From Roseibacillus sp. (GTDB lineage Bacteria > Verrucomicrobiota > Verrucomicrobiia > Verrucomicrobiales > Akkermansiaceae): a stretch of 64,000 nucleotides of DNA. The notes below the pieces were generated by a model. It had not been told where the DNA came from. It saw only the letters and a program-made list of their open reading frames with translations, and ran no database searches. Numbering within the stretch: position 1 is the stretch's first letter; each line of letters begins with the position of its first letter. The stretch spans positions 62,001 through 126,000 of the forward strand of contig JAPKFB010000003.1 in the NCBI GenBank assembly GCA_028821775.1. The letters are read 5' to 3'. Positions 26,347 to 36,085 of this stretch are shown piece after piece. The translations under genes and the position numbers were made by a program.

Positions 26347-28587
26347 TTACTGTGCCGCGTTGTGATTGGGCGGCGTGATGCCGAGGAGGTGCTCTCTGAA
26401 GAAGTCCTTCCGTCGTCGGTCGCCATGCCTGCCTCCTCCGCCATGTCCGGCTCCGGGGACGACAATGAGATCATAGTCCCTGTTCGCCTTGTTCAGGGCC
26501 GCGGCCAGGCGCAGGGTTGATTCCGGAGGCACGTTATTGTCCAACTCTCCGACGATCAGGAGCAATTTTCCGCGCAGGCGATGCGCGTTGTCGATGTTGG
26601 AAGACGCGGCATAGTGCGGTCCCACCGGGTAGCCCATCCATTGTTCGTTCCAGGAAGCCTTGTCCATCCGGTTGTCGTGGCAACCGCAGGAGGAAACCGC
26701 GACCTTGTAAAAGTCGGGGTGAAAGAGAAGCGCACCGGTCGAACTCTGGCCTCCGGCTGAGCCGCCGTAGATCCCCACTCGGGAAATGTCATACCAGGAG
26801 TGTTTTTCGGCAACGGCCTGGTGCCAGAGAATGCGATCCGGGAAGCCCGCGTCCTTCAGGTTCTGCCAACACACGTCATGGAAGGCCTTGGAACGATTGG
26901 CCGTTCCCATCCCGTCGATCTTGACCACCACGAAGCCCATCTCGGTCCACGAGGAATAGCGATTCCCCGCGCTCCACTGCTTGGGGACATACGAATCATG
27001 GGGGCCGGCGTAGATGGCCTCGAGGACGGGATACTTCTTGTTGGGGTCAAAGTCGTGCGGCCGGCTGATGAGGCCCCAAATCCTGGTCTTGCCGTCCCGG
27101 CCCAGGGCCGAGAATACTTCGGGTGATTCCCAGCCGGTGGCCTTCAGTTCGGCGAGGTCGGTCTCTTCCAGTTTGCACACCAGGCGCCCGTCGGCGACGC
27201 GGCGGAGTTCGTGCACGGGGGGCAAATCGATGCGCGAATAGGAATCGATGATGAACCTGTGATCCGGCGAGTAATGAATTTTGTGGTATCCATTTCCCTC
27301 CGTCAGGGCGGTGAAGCCACTCCCGTCAAAATTGATCCGGTAATAGTGAATGAGGTAGGGATCCTGCCCCTTGATCCTCCCGCTCCCCCGGAACCAGATC
27401 TGGCGGTTCTCCTCGTCGATTTGATCGACGTAGCGAACCACGAATTCGCCCTTGGTGATTTGCTTCGATGTTCCTGAAGCGATATCGACCAGATAGAGAT
27501 GTCGCCATCCGTCTTGCTCGGAGAGATAGACGATTTCCTTGTTCCCCTTCAGCCAATTGACGCGCGGCACCCCCGTGGGTTGGGCATGCTCAGTCCAGAT
27601 GAAGGTCTTCGACACTTCGTCGATGATGTTGCGTGATTTGCCGGTGAGGGTGTCGATTTCGATGATGCGAAACCGTTGATGACCGCGATCGATTTTCTCG
27701 TAGCGAAGGTGGCGTCCGTCGGGAGTCCAGCGGAGATTCGGTCCGCGAAAATCAATGAGGCCAACCTCGGGTTTCTGCTGAACACGTTTCGCGAGGTCAA
27801 ACCAGTTCAGCTCATGGGTGGGAAACTTGTCCCCCGGAAGCGGGTATTTGCGGGTGTGTAGCTTGGCGCGTCCTCCCTCCTTGGGGGAGGATTCAATGAG
27901 ATGAACTTCGCGCACTTCGCCAGGTTGCACCCGGAACGCAACGAGGTTATTGGAGGTTGGCGCCCAGTAGGGCTCTTGGTAGCTATTCCCCGCGGCGCCG
28001 TCTTTGGTGAGTTGGATCGTCTCGTCTCCCTCGATCGCTTTGACGAAGAGATTGTGATTCTGGATGGAGGCTCGCCATTTGCCATTCGGGGAGGTGTTAC
28101 GGCTGGCCCGATAGGGTTTCGGTTCGGATTTCCCTTTGGGTTTCTTGGGGGCGTCCCTGATGTTCTCCGGCGGTTTTTCCAGCTTGGTCAGTTGGTAGGT
28201 CTGGAGGGGACAACGGAAGTAGCTGCCCTTGGCTCGAAAGGTCACCACCTTTTTGGCGAGATCAAATTTCAGATCATCCAGGGGCAGATTCTCTGCTTGA
28301 AACGCTCCTCCGTCGGCATCTGCGAGGGCCTTGGCTAGGCGCTGGTGGTCGAACGCTCGCTCCCGAAGGCCCTTTTTCAAATCGACCAGGACAAACTCCC
28401 GTTCTCCTTTGGCGAGATCATTGCGGTACCAGAAATGCGTGTCGTCGGCGGACCACTGGGGGGTGATGCGGTTCTTGTAAACATTGCCATGGGCCATCGG
28501 CATGGAACCCAAGAGCAATGCGGTGATGAATGATGTGAGTTCCAGAGGACGAAGCAGTGCGTTGAAGATTCGATGAGTGTTCTTCAT
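26347..28587 (-). CDS. S9 family peptidase (dipeptidyl-peptidase IV-like), exported
   Basis: This is a 746-residue serine peptidase with a signal peptide (about 18-34). An eight-bladed DPP-IV-type propeller (about 60-490) has strands such as RNTSPNGKWRASIQNHNLFV and YLSEQDGWRHLYLVDIASG. The C-terminal alpha/beta hydrolase domain carries the triad: Ser610 in GIYGGSAGG, Asp683 in GELDNNVPP and His715 in GAGHGG. FVVVKIDGMGTANRSKAFHD precedes the nucleophile, as in DPP IV relatives. It should trim dipeptides or short peptides in the periplasm. It stands alone between the repeat region and a sulfatase; regulation is not visible. Confidence 0.92.
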   Translation of the reverse strand: MKNTHRIFNALLRPLELTSFITALLLGSMPMAHGNVYKNRITPQWSADDTHFWYRNDLAKGEREFVLVDLKKGLRERAFDHQRLAKALADADGGAFQAENLPLDDLKFDLAKKVVTFRAKGSYFRCPLQTYQLTKLEKPPENIRDAPKKPKGKSEPKPYRASRNTSPNGKWRASIQNHNLFVKAIEGDETIQLTKDGAAGNSYQEPYWAPTSNNLVAFRVQPGEVREVHLIESSPKEGGRAKLHTRKYPLPGDKFPTHELNWFDLAKRVQQKPEVGLIDFRGPNLRWTPDGRHLRYEKIDRGHQRFRIIEIDTLTGKSRNIIDEVSKTFIWTEHAQPTGVPRVNWLKGNKEIVYLSEQDGWRHLYLVDIASGTSKQITKGEFVVRYVDQIDEENRQIWFRGSGRIKGQDPYLIHYYRINFDGSGFTALTEGNGYHKIHYSPDHRFIIDSYSRIDLPPVHELRRVADGRLVCKLEETDLAELKATGWESPEVFSALGRDGKTRIWGLISRPHDFDPNKKYPVLEAIYAGPHDSYVPKQWSAGNRYSSWTEMGFVVVKIDGMGTANRSKAFHDVCWQNLKDAGFPDRILWHQAVAEKHSWYDISRVGIYGGSAGGQSSTGALLFHPDFYKVAVSSCGCHDNRMDKASWNEQWMGYPVGPHYAASSNIDNAHRLRGKLLLIVGELDNNVPPESTLRLAAALNKANRDYDLIVVPGAGHGGGGRHGDRRRKDFFREHLLGITPPNHNAAQ

Positions 28588-28659
28588 GGAGGTGTCGGCT
28601 GTTACTGCGAAATGCCGAATCGTTTATCAATCTCATATCTGTCCTGGCAGCATATCAGG

Positions 28660-30141
28660 CTACTTCGATCGTGCCTCGCGCAGCAACTCGGCGCAGCGAT
28701 CGCGGAGAGTTGCCAACTGTGCAGTGTGACTCGGTGAACTTGCGAGGTTGGTTCGTTCGGAGGGATCAGCAATGAGGTCGTAGAGCTCCTCATGAATGGG
28801 GTCCTCGTCGAAATAGCGGATATATTTCCATTCCCTGCTTCGGACCCCTTCGCTCTTGGGGATCTTCTCGTGTACAAAGAGGTGCTCGCAGAGAAAGTCG
28901 TCGCGCCAATTCTTGGGTGGCACATCTTTGAGGAGCGGTCTGAGACTTCTTCCATCAAGAGTAGTCTTCGATCGCAGGCCGGCGAAATCGAGGAGGGTGG
29001 GGGCGAGGTCGAGGTTGAGTGCCAGCTCTTCCCGGACGATGTTCTGGTCGGTCTTCCGGGTGATCCGGGGATCATACACAATCAACGGAACGCGGATCGA
29101 TTCCTCGTAGAGCAACCAGCAGTCGCTGAGTCCGCGCTCACCAAAAAGCATTCCGTTGTCACTCGTAAAGAGAATAATGGTGCGATCATCGAGGTGGAGC
29201 TTCTTCAGTTCGGTGCGCACCCGGCCGACCGCATCGTCGATTCCGCTCACCATTCGGAACATGCCCTTCATCATGGATTGATATTTTTTTGGAGTATCGA
29301 ATCTCCAGCGCCAGCGTTCCCGCCCGAGTGAGTTTTTCAGGAAGTCGGGCTGTGATTCAAAAAAGTCAGGGTCAGAATTGTGAGGGGCTGGAACTGTCGC
29401 GTCCTGATAGAGGTCCTCGAAGCGCGCGGGCCAGAAATACTGCTTGGGATCGTCGTCCTGCGCGTGGGGCGCATTGAAGAAGAGGGTCAGGCAAAAGGGG
29501 CGCCTTCCTTTCAGGTAGAGCTGATTCCGGAGGAAACTGGTAGCCTTGTCCGCCGTGACGTCGGTCAGGTGTCGTTTGCTGCCGTCCGGTTGGGTCACAA
29601 AGTAGCCCTGGGGGCCGGATTTCCCCCAATGCTCGAAGTTGTCAAAGTGATCGAACATGAGGCTCAGGGAGTGCTCTTGATTCTCGACCATGAGTTTGCC
29701 GTTGGACTCGATTCCGAACTTCCCGATGAGGGCGGTCAGGTAGCCTCCCTTGCGCAAGAGGGCGGGATAGCTGCTGGCGGCCAGGTTCGCGGAAAGGGGG
29801 GCGGTGTTGAAGGTGAAGCCGTGTCGGCGGCGATATTGTCCCGTGAAATGGCTCGCCCTGCTTGCAGCGCAGACCGGCGTGGTGACGAACGCATTCTTGA
29901 AGCGGACGCCCCTTCTGGCCAAGCGGTCGAGGTGAGGAGTGGATATGATCTTGTTCCCCGCGCAGCCCATGGCCCAGTGCGGTTGGTTGTCGGTGACGAT
30001 GACAACGAGATTGGGAGGACGATCATCCTTCGGGGCGCCGTGCACGGGGGCGCCAAGAATCCCGATTATGGTTGCAGTGAAGAGAACAAGTCTGGCAGTC
30101 CCACGGATCGAGTGAGCGATGAAGTCGGCAACAAGGTTCAC
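28660..30141 (-). CDS. Secreted sulfatase with CAASR active-site motif
   Basis: This is a 493-residue sulfatase that begins with GTG at 30141; no ATG exists before the signal region (RLVLFTATIIGILGAPVHG). The sulfatase core is present: VIVTDNQPHWAMGCAGN, FTSDNGMLFGERGL and a C-terminal LYDLIADPSERTNLA. The formylglycine site is CAASR (Cys91), so Ala replaces the usual Pro of CxPxR, and the metal-site pair DD is DN here. CxAxR is known to be accepted by some formylglycine-generating systems, and this subtype is common in PVC bacteria. It is probably active, with a distinct specificity. Its start lies 20 bp after the CotH gene's stop. Confidence 0.9.
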   Translation of the reverse strand: MNLVADFIAHSIRGTARLVLFTATIIGILGAPVHGAPKDDRPPNLVVIVTDNQPHWAMGCAGNKIISTPHLDRLARRGVRFKNAFVTTPVCAASRASHFTGQYRRRHGFTFNTAPLSANLAASSYPALLRKGGYLTALIGKFGIESNGKLMVENQEHSLSLMFDHFDNFEHWGKSGPQGYFVTQPDGSKRHLTDVTADKATSFLRNQLYLKGRRPFCLTLFFNAPHAQDDDPKQYFWPARFEDLYQDATVPAPHNSDPDFFESQPDFLKNSLGRERWRWRFDTPKKYQSMMKGMFRMVSGIDDAVGRVRTELKKLHLDDRTIILFTSDNGMLFGERGLSDCWLLYEESIRVPLIVYDPRITRKTDQNIVREELALNLDLAPTLLDFAGLRSKTTLDGRSLRPLLKDVPPKNWRDDFLCEHLFVHEKIPKSEGVRSREWKYIRYFDEDPIHEELYDLIADPSERTNLASSPSHTAQLATLRDRCAELLREARSK

Positions 30142-30160
30142 AGTGGCGGGGAGGCGATGA

Positions 30161-33100
30161 CTAGTTGCCCCGCAGTCGAACGAAGATGATCTTCTGTGCC
30201 GGACTCACGGGATCGGCGAGGCGAAGCGAGACGGTGGCGGTTCCATCGCCGTTATCGATTCTGGAGACCAGTTCCGTCCGGGCTGGATCGGAGTTCCAAG
30301 TGAGGAGGTCTGCGGAGATTTCCAAGGTCAGCGATTCCTCCGCTTCGAGGTTTTCAGGGAAGGTCACCGTCAGGTAGCGGTCGACCACTCCGCCAACTTC
30401 GATGCTCTGGATTGCGGCGTTCAATCCGGGGGCCTCGCTGGCGAGGTCCGGGCGGGAACCGTAGAGGTACTCGAGATAATTGCTTACCGTGTCGCCGTCA
30501 TCGTCGTCATCGGGTCCGCCCACGAGGGCATGAGAAGCCGCCCAGGCGGCGTAGGTGAAGCCCGTTGGCTCGGTCACCCCGGGCGATCCGCCGGGGAATC
30601 GGCTGGCGCTCCAGTTCGTTGCCTCTCCGTGATCAGGTTGTGCGAAGGGGTTGAGGAGAACCATGCTCGGACCAAGTCCGTCCGAGTTGGTCGGCCACGG
30701 GAGTTGGTCGTTGTAGACAAAATCGAGGATGGGGCCGGCACCGGCACCAGTCAGGAGGACCCGTTCGCCGTCGTTGCTGAAGCGGCCGGTATACTCGAAG
30801 GATTGGATGCTTGGAATGGGGCCATAGCGGGTCTCGAAGGCGGCGCGCTTACGCAGGAGAAGGAGGCGTTCCCCGGCGGGCAGGACCGTGCCGGCGGGAA
30901 AAGCGAAGTTGATGGCCACATCGAAACGAACGCTGGTCAAATCGAGAGTGGAGGCTCCGATATTGAGGAATTCGACGAACTCGAAATCGTCCCGATCATT
31001 GCCCACCGCGAGTTCCGCCGGATTGGCAGGATTGGAGGGATGATAGTGCAGTTCGGAAATAACGAGATTGGAGGAGTCGGCGGGGATGGTGTCGATGGTG
31101 AAGAAGGCTTCGTTGAGAGCGCTCCATTCCCCGGTGCCGGTATTGAAGGAGCGGGAGCGGAGCATGGTGGGCTCGCTGAAGAAGATCGCATCCGAGGTGT
31201 TGTTGCCGCCGCCTTGAGTGGTCTCTCCGCGCAAGAACATGTCGAAGCGGATATCCGAGCTCTGACCGTCACCTTGGTGTACTTCCACTGCGAGGGTGTT
31301 GATGCCGGATACGAAGGAGGTGGTGGGTATGGTGTAATCGAACCAGGACCCTTCGCTGCCATTGTCCGCACTGGCGTACTGGTTGAATGGGGCGCCGGAA
31401 GGAAGATTGGGAGTGCGAATGATCTCAGTGCCGTTGAGATACACTGCGGCCGCGTCGTCGTAGCGCAGCCGAAGCAGGAAATTGATGAAGAGGGAGGGGT
31501 CAGGAATGTCGATACGGGTTCGAAAGTAAGTGGTGGCAAACTTGCTGTTGGCATTGGGCCCGTAGGAGAGGGAGGTCACTTCGCCATCCCCGCCGTATCC
31601 AAGGGGTGACGGGCCGTCCATCCATGAGACGTCGTTGAATTCGGGAGCCTGCCACGCGGTGAGCTGATTGGAGCCATCGTCGAGATAGTTCCAGCTGAAT
31701 CCTGTTGTGAGAAAGGTGACCGGGGAGGTGCCTGCTCCTCCAAAGGCGGCGGTGAGGGCTGTCGGGTTGGGCACTCCTCCGGGGAGGCGTGGGTCGCTGC
31801 CATCGAGGGTGTAGTAGATCGTGTCAGCGTCAGTGGACATCGTGATCGGGGTGTCGGGTGAGATCGATCCGCCGTACTTGCTAAAGAACGGAGCAATGAC
31901 GTCGGGATACATTCCTTCGGATTTGAAGCGGCTGATCATGGTGTTGGTCAGGCCGGGGAAGTGATTGTTGACGAGATTTGTTTGGTAGGATTCCCAGGAC
32001 GGAGGGTCGCGGAAGATGTCGCCCCAGCGAGCAGCCTCGGAGATGAAGCCGAGTCGGGCTTCGTTGACCCGCTTCTGCAAGCGCTCGATATTTTGTGAGG
32101 GGGTCAGGGCGCCGTCATTGAAGAAATGCTTGTGAATGCGATCCGCGACCAGGATGTCAAAGTCCGCGCCGCCGAGTCCGGACTGGAAGCGGGACATCAT
32201 GCTGAGAGGTCCATTGTGTCCCGCCTTGGAGGCTGAGGGCATGCGCAGAAATCCGTCCGCATCCTTGATCATGAACTTGAGCGGAATGCCCTGCGGATCG
32301 GAGCCAAAGGCGCGAAACTCGCTCTCGGAATTTCCGCTCACCCACAGGATCATGAAGTCGATGATGTTGGCGGCGTCGATGTGGGCGTTGGAGTTGTTGA
32401 AGGGTTCCACCCCACTGACCAGGCTCTTGGTCTCGCTCCAGAATTGCCCGCTCCCGTCGTAGACTTCCTCATCGTTCTGGAAGTTGTCATTGGCGTTGAT
32501 GGCTTCGTAGTCGGCCTCCGGTCCGTAGAAGTAGCTTGAGGCCATCTCGGCACTCCATCGTTCGCGGAGATGATATTGTCCCCAGTAATTTCCATTGAGG
32601 TAGACGTGAACAAAACGCCCGTGGGGGCCAATGTTGCCCATGTCCAACATCGAGTCGTCGGTGAAGCGGTTCGACATGTAAGCGCCGCGGGAGCTCATGT
32701 CGTGTGATCCGCTTCGCAGGTTGATCACATCAAAGGAATCGGTCGGGGGGTGGACCTTGTAGTGGAATCCGTCGAAGATGGGGTAATTCAGCTTCTTCGT
32801 TCCGAAGCGCGAGCGGAAGGCGACGCGAAAACTTTTTTTACGGAAGTTGGTGAAGCGTCCGCCATAGTTGCTCAGGCCGCCGTCCTCCTGGAAGCCGGGA
32901 GTGCCATCAGGAAAGATCATTTCGATCGAGCTTTGATATTCCTCCCGGATGTTTCCTGCGCCCTCGTTGAGGAAGCCCGTGTTCTGAGTGACGATGGAGA
33001 TGCTGGGGACTTCCTTGAGGGAAGAGATCATCTGCGGGGCGTAGAGTGCGGACTGGGTAATGCTGCTCCGCATGTCCTGCTGGGTGATTACGTCTGTCGG

Positions 33101-34444
33101 GAAGAGGTAGGAATGGGTATCGATGTTGGTGGGTTCGTATCCCGTCCGGTGGGCGAGGGCGCGGACAATTGTGGTGCGGGTGATCGCAATCGGTCCGGTG
33201 TAGATCAAGCCCTGGGATTCACCGGGAGGAGTGCCGTCCAGGGTGTAGCGGATCTCGGAGTTTTCGGTGGTGGTGGTGATCTCAAGCTGGAAGGGAGTGT
33301 CAAAGAAGCCCCGATCGACACTGAACTTTGTGTCTGCAACAAAGCCACCAAAGGACTCGCCGTTAAAGCCCCCCGGGGTTGGGGTTCCCAGGTAGCCCGG
33401 ACCGCCGACCGAGGGATCGGTGATGCGCACGGCATGGAGCTCCGGGGTGATGAGCATGTCGGAACTCCCGAGGCCATCGTTCAAGCCTTGAATGGCGAGC
33501 ACATTGCTTCCGTTCTGCAGGAGTTGTGCGAAGGAAGTGAGATCAAAACTCGCGAAGGTGGTTGCGTCCCCATCGGCATGATTGGCGGTGGCCTCGGAAT
33601 TGTAGGCGAGCGCTCCCAGGGCCGGGGCATTTTCATCTTGGACATGGGTGCCGTTGAGGAAGCAGACAAAGCCGTCGTCGTATTTCATGCGCAAGCTCAA
33701 TTCTGCGATGGAGGAAACATCGCTCAGTTGAAAGGGTAGTCGGAGATAGAAGCTGGTGTTCACTCCGTTCAAGCTGGCGTCAAGGTTACCATTGGAGCCG
33801 AATTCCGAGACGTAGGTGTTGTTCTCATCGTAACCCACTCCGGTGCGTACGGCGCGCCAGGCCGAGTCGTCAAAAGGGACTTCCGTCCAGCTCGTGCCGA
33901 GGGCGGCATCAGCGGGTGCAGGCACCAGGCTGGAGCCTGCTGCATCACTTTGGATCAGGACGGACGGCGTTCGGTTGCCGGTCTGTTTCAGTCCATAGGA
34001 GACATCCTTGAACTGTAAGGGAAGCAACGCCGCACCCGCTCCATACTCGGTGATGACGGTGGTGCCATTGGGAGCAATCAAGGCGAGATACTCTCCGTCC
34101 TGATCGATCTTGAAATTGGTGTGGAGTTCGGCCCCGGCCACGCGCCGATCCTTCTCGGAAGCGAAGACCACGAGGAAGTCGCCTTCCGCGAGTTGTTCGG
34201 CGGGGAAGCGCCACTTCGTGAGGGCGCCTTCATTGTCGGTGAGGAAGTAGCCGTCGAGGTTGGCATCGCCGGGCCCCAAATTGAAGATCTCGATCCAGTC
34301 CGAGGAGTCGCCATCGGCATCAAAGTGGGAGCCGCCGTTGTCGGCCATGAACTCGGTGATATGGATGGTTCCGTGGGCGCTCGGGGGGACGAGAAGAAGG
34401 AGGGCGAGCGCGGTGGTGCTCGCAAGGAATCGAATCGGAGACAT
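30161..34444 (-). CDS. Large secreted LTD - CotH kinase - CHB_HEX_C protein
   Basis: The start was moved from 34522 to ATG 34444, where the signal peptide (FLASTTALALLLLVPPSAHG) begins, leaving 1427 residues. An N-terminal lamin-tail domain starts at ITEFMADNGGSHFDADGDSS. A jelly-roll-like segment of about 170 residues follows. A chitobiase C-terminal-like module contains ITTTTENSEIRYTLDGTPP. The CotH kinase-like core includes RKKSFRVAFRSRFGTKKLNY and NGNYWGQYHLRERW. A second YTLDGSDPRLPGG module and a second LTD (VISELHYHPSNPANP) come later. The C-terminus ends in a cell-surface-like beta domain. Such proteins are surface or spore-coat-like in other phyla; the role here is unknown. Confidence 0.88.
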   Translation of the reverse strand: MSPIRFLASTTALALLLLVPPSAHGTIHITEFMADNGGSHFDADGDSSDWIEIFNLGPGDANLDGYFLTDNEGALTKWRFPAEQLAEGDFLVVFASEKDRRVAGAELHTNFKIDQDGEYLALIAPNGTTVITEYGAGAALLPLQFKDVSYGLKQTGNRTPSVLIQSDAAGSSLVPAPADAALGTSWTEVPFDDSAWRAVRTGVGYDENNTYVSEFGSNGNLDASLNGVNTSFYLRLPFQLSDVSSIAELSLRMKYDDGFVCFLNGTHVQDENAPALGALAYNSEATANHADGDATTFASFDLTSFAQLLQNGSNVLAIQGLNDGLGSSDMLITPELHAVRITDPSVGGPGYLGTPTPGGFNGESFGGFVADTKFSVDRGFFDTPFQLEITTTTENSEIRYTLDGTPPGESQGLIYTGPIAITRTTIVRALAHRTGYEPTNIDTHSYLFPTDVITQQDMRSSITQSALYAPQMISSLKEVPSISIVTQNTGFLNEGAGNIREEYQSSIEMIFPDGTPGFQEDGGLSNYGGRFTNFRKKSFRVAFRSRFGTKKLNYPIFDGFHYKVHPPTDSFDVINLRSGSHDMSSRGAYMSNRFTDDSMLDMGNIGPHGRFVHVYLNGNYWGQYHLRERWSAEMASSYFYGPEADYEAINANDNFQNDEEVYDGSGQFWSETKSLVSGVEPFNNSNAHIDAANIIDFMILWVSGNSESEFRAFGSDPQGIPLKFMIKDADGFLRMPSASKAGHNGPLSMMSRFQSGLGGADFDILVADRIHKHFFNDGALTPSQNIERLQKRVNEARLGFISEAARWGDIFRDPPSWESYQTNLVNNHFPGLTNTMISRFKSEGMYPDVIAPFFSKYGGSISPDTPITMSTDADTIYYTLDGSDPRLPGGVPNPTALTAAFGGAGTSPVTFLTTGFSWNYLDDGSNQLTAWQAPEFNDVSWMDGPSPLGYGGDGEVTSLSYGPNANSKFATTYFRTRIDIPDPSLFINFLLRLRYDDAAAVYLNGTEIIRTPNLPSGAPFNQYASADNGSEGSWFDYTIPTTSFVSGINTLAVEVHQGDGQSSDIRFDMFLRGETTQGGGNNTSDAIFFSEPTMLRSRSFNTGTGEWSALNEAFFTIDTIPADSSNLVISELHYHPSNPANPAELAVGNDRDDFEFVEFLNIGASTLDLTSVRFDVAINFAFPAGTVLPAGERLLLLRKRAAFETRYGPIPSIQSFEYTGRFSNDGERVLLTGAGAGPILDFVYNDQLPWPTNSDGLGPSMVLLNPFAQPDHGEATNWSASRFPGGSPGVTEPTGFTYAAWAASHALVGGPDDDDDGDTVSNYLEYLYGSRPDLASEAPGLNAAIQSIEVGGVVDRYLTVTFPENLEAEESLTLEISADLLTWNSDPARTELVSRIDNGDGTATVSLRLADPVSPAQKIIFVRLRGN

Positions 34445-34641
34445 GGGATTTAGGGGAGGAGGGGAATAATGGTGCCGAGCGGCATCAGGGTGGATACGAA
34501 TCCGATCTGCCCGCTCATGCAATATGTTGTCATTTTTGCGCTTGGCAACAAGCCTCGAGGTGCTCTCCAGCTGGTATTCTCTATCGATATCCGTCGGGGA
34601 AGCATGCTTGGATTGTTCGGGCTCCTGGCCGCTCTTTGCTG

Positions 34642-36084
34642 CTAGCTGATGATCTCCTTCACCACCCGGGACTTCTCCACTCCGGTCAGTTTTTGATCGA
34701 GCCCTTGGTAGGGGAATGTCAAGTGGCGGTGATCGACGCCCAGCAGGTGGAGCATGGTGGCGTGGAGATCGCGCACATGGACGGGGTCCTCCACCACGTT
34801 GTAGCTGAAGTCATCGGTCTTGCCATAGTGGAGGCCGCCTTTGATTCCGCCACCGGCAAGCCAGCCGGAAAAACAGCGGGGGTGATGGTCGCGGCCGTAG
34901 TTGTCACGAGTGATGTTGCCCTGGCCATAGACCGTGCGTCCAAACTCCCCAGCAAAGACCACCAAGGTGTCCTCTAACAGGCCGCGGGTCTTCAGATCCT
35001 TGAGCAGGGCCGCGGTTGGTTGGTCGACATCATTACACTGACCTCTCATATTCTGCGGAAGGCTGGAGTGATGATCCCAGCCGCGATGGAAAAGCTGCAC
35101 AAAGCGCACGTCCCGCTCGGCCATCCTTCGGGCGAGCAGGCAATTCCTTGCATAGGATCCCGGCTTGTGAACCTCCGGTCCATACATCTCCAGGACCTCT
35201 TTGGGCTCCTTTGAGAGATCCGATAGCTCGGGCACGGAAGTCTGCATCCGGAAGGCCATTTCCTGCTGGGCGATCGTGGTCTGAATCTCAGGATCCCCGA
35301 TCTCCGCAAGGTGTTTCTTGTTCAGGGCGTCAAGCGAATCAAGCATGCGTCGGCGCACTTGGGCATCGACCCCCTTGGGATTGGACAAAAACAGGACCGG
35401 ATCGCCGGTGGTCTGGAAGGAGGTGCCCTGGTGTCTGGAGGGGAGAAATCCGCTACCCCAGAGTCGTGCGTAGAGGGCCTGCACGTTGACCCGGCCGCTC
35501 CAGAAGGCCGAAGGCATCACAACATAGTCCGGGAGGTCCTTGTTCATCGTTCCCAGGCCGTAGCTCAGCCAGGATCCCATGCTCGGTTTGCCAGGGATTT
35601 CCGATCCGGTACAGAAGGAGGTTTTGCCCGGATCATGGTTGATCGCGTTGGTATTGAAGGAGTGGATGAAGCACAGGTCGTCCGCGGCACCGGAAAGGTG
35701 AGGGAGCAACTCGCTCATCCAAACTCCACTCTCACCTTGTTGCGCAAAGTTGAACATGGAGGGCGCGATGAACTGATCCTTGCCCCGCGTCATGGTGGTC
35801 ACCCGCTGGCCTTTGCTCACCGACTTGGGGAGTTCGGTTTTGAAGAGCTTGTGGAGATCCGGCTTGTAGTCGAAGAGGTCGACCTGGCTCGGAGCGCCGG
35901 CCATGAAGAGAAAGATGACGCGCTTCGCCTTGGCGGGATGGTGCAATCCGGGCTCGGCCGCGGCCCGCACTTGAGGGATCAGCGAGGAAAAGGCTGCCGT
36001 CCCCAGTCCCATGCCCGAGTTGAGCAGGAAGGATCGGCGGGATTGAAGGTTCGCGGCTTCGGTGAAGTTGTAGCGGGTGCTCAT
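34642..36084 (-). CDS. DUF1501 family protein (Tat-exported)
   Basis: This 480-residue protein has a twin-arginine signal, [18 protein letters not shown]. The DUF1501 core includes [52 protein letters not shown] and [16 protein letters not shown], with a C-terminal [17 protein letters not shown]. It starts 1 bp after the stop of the DUF1549/DUF1553 gene, so the two are translationally coupled. It is the second such pair in the window. Residues for formylglycine are absent, as usual for DUF1501. It probably works as the exported partner of the cytochrome-type protein, but the reaction is not known. Confidence 0.93.
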   Translation of the reverse strand: MSTRYNFTEAANLQSRRSFLLNSGMGLGTAAFSSLIPQVRAAAEPGLHHPAKAKRVIFLFMAGAPSQVDLFDYKPDLHKLFKTELPKSVSKGQRVTTMTRGKDQFIAPSMFNFAQQGESGVWMSELLPHLSGAADDLCFIHSFNTNAINHDPGKTSFCTGSEIPGKPSMGSWLSYGLGTMNKDLPDYVVMPSAFWSGRVNVQALYARLWGSGFLPSRHQGTSFQTTGDPVLFLSNPKGVDAQVRRRMLDSLDALNKKHLAEIGDPEIQTTIAQQEMAFRMQTSVPELSDLSKEPKEVLEMYGPEVHKPGSYARNCLLARRMAERDVRFVQLFHRGWDHHSSLPQNMRGQCNDVDQPTAALLKDLKTRGLLEDTLVVFAGEFGRTVYGQGNITRDNYGRDHHPRCFSGWLAGGGIKGGLHYGKTDDFSYNVVEDPVHVRDLHATMLHLLGVDHRHLTFPYQGLDQKLTGVEKSRVVKEIIS

Positions 36085-36085
36085 C

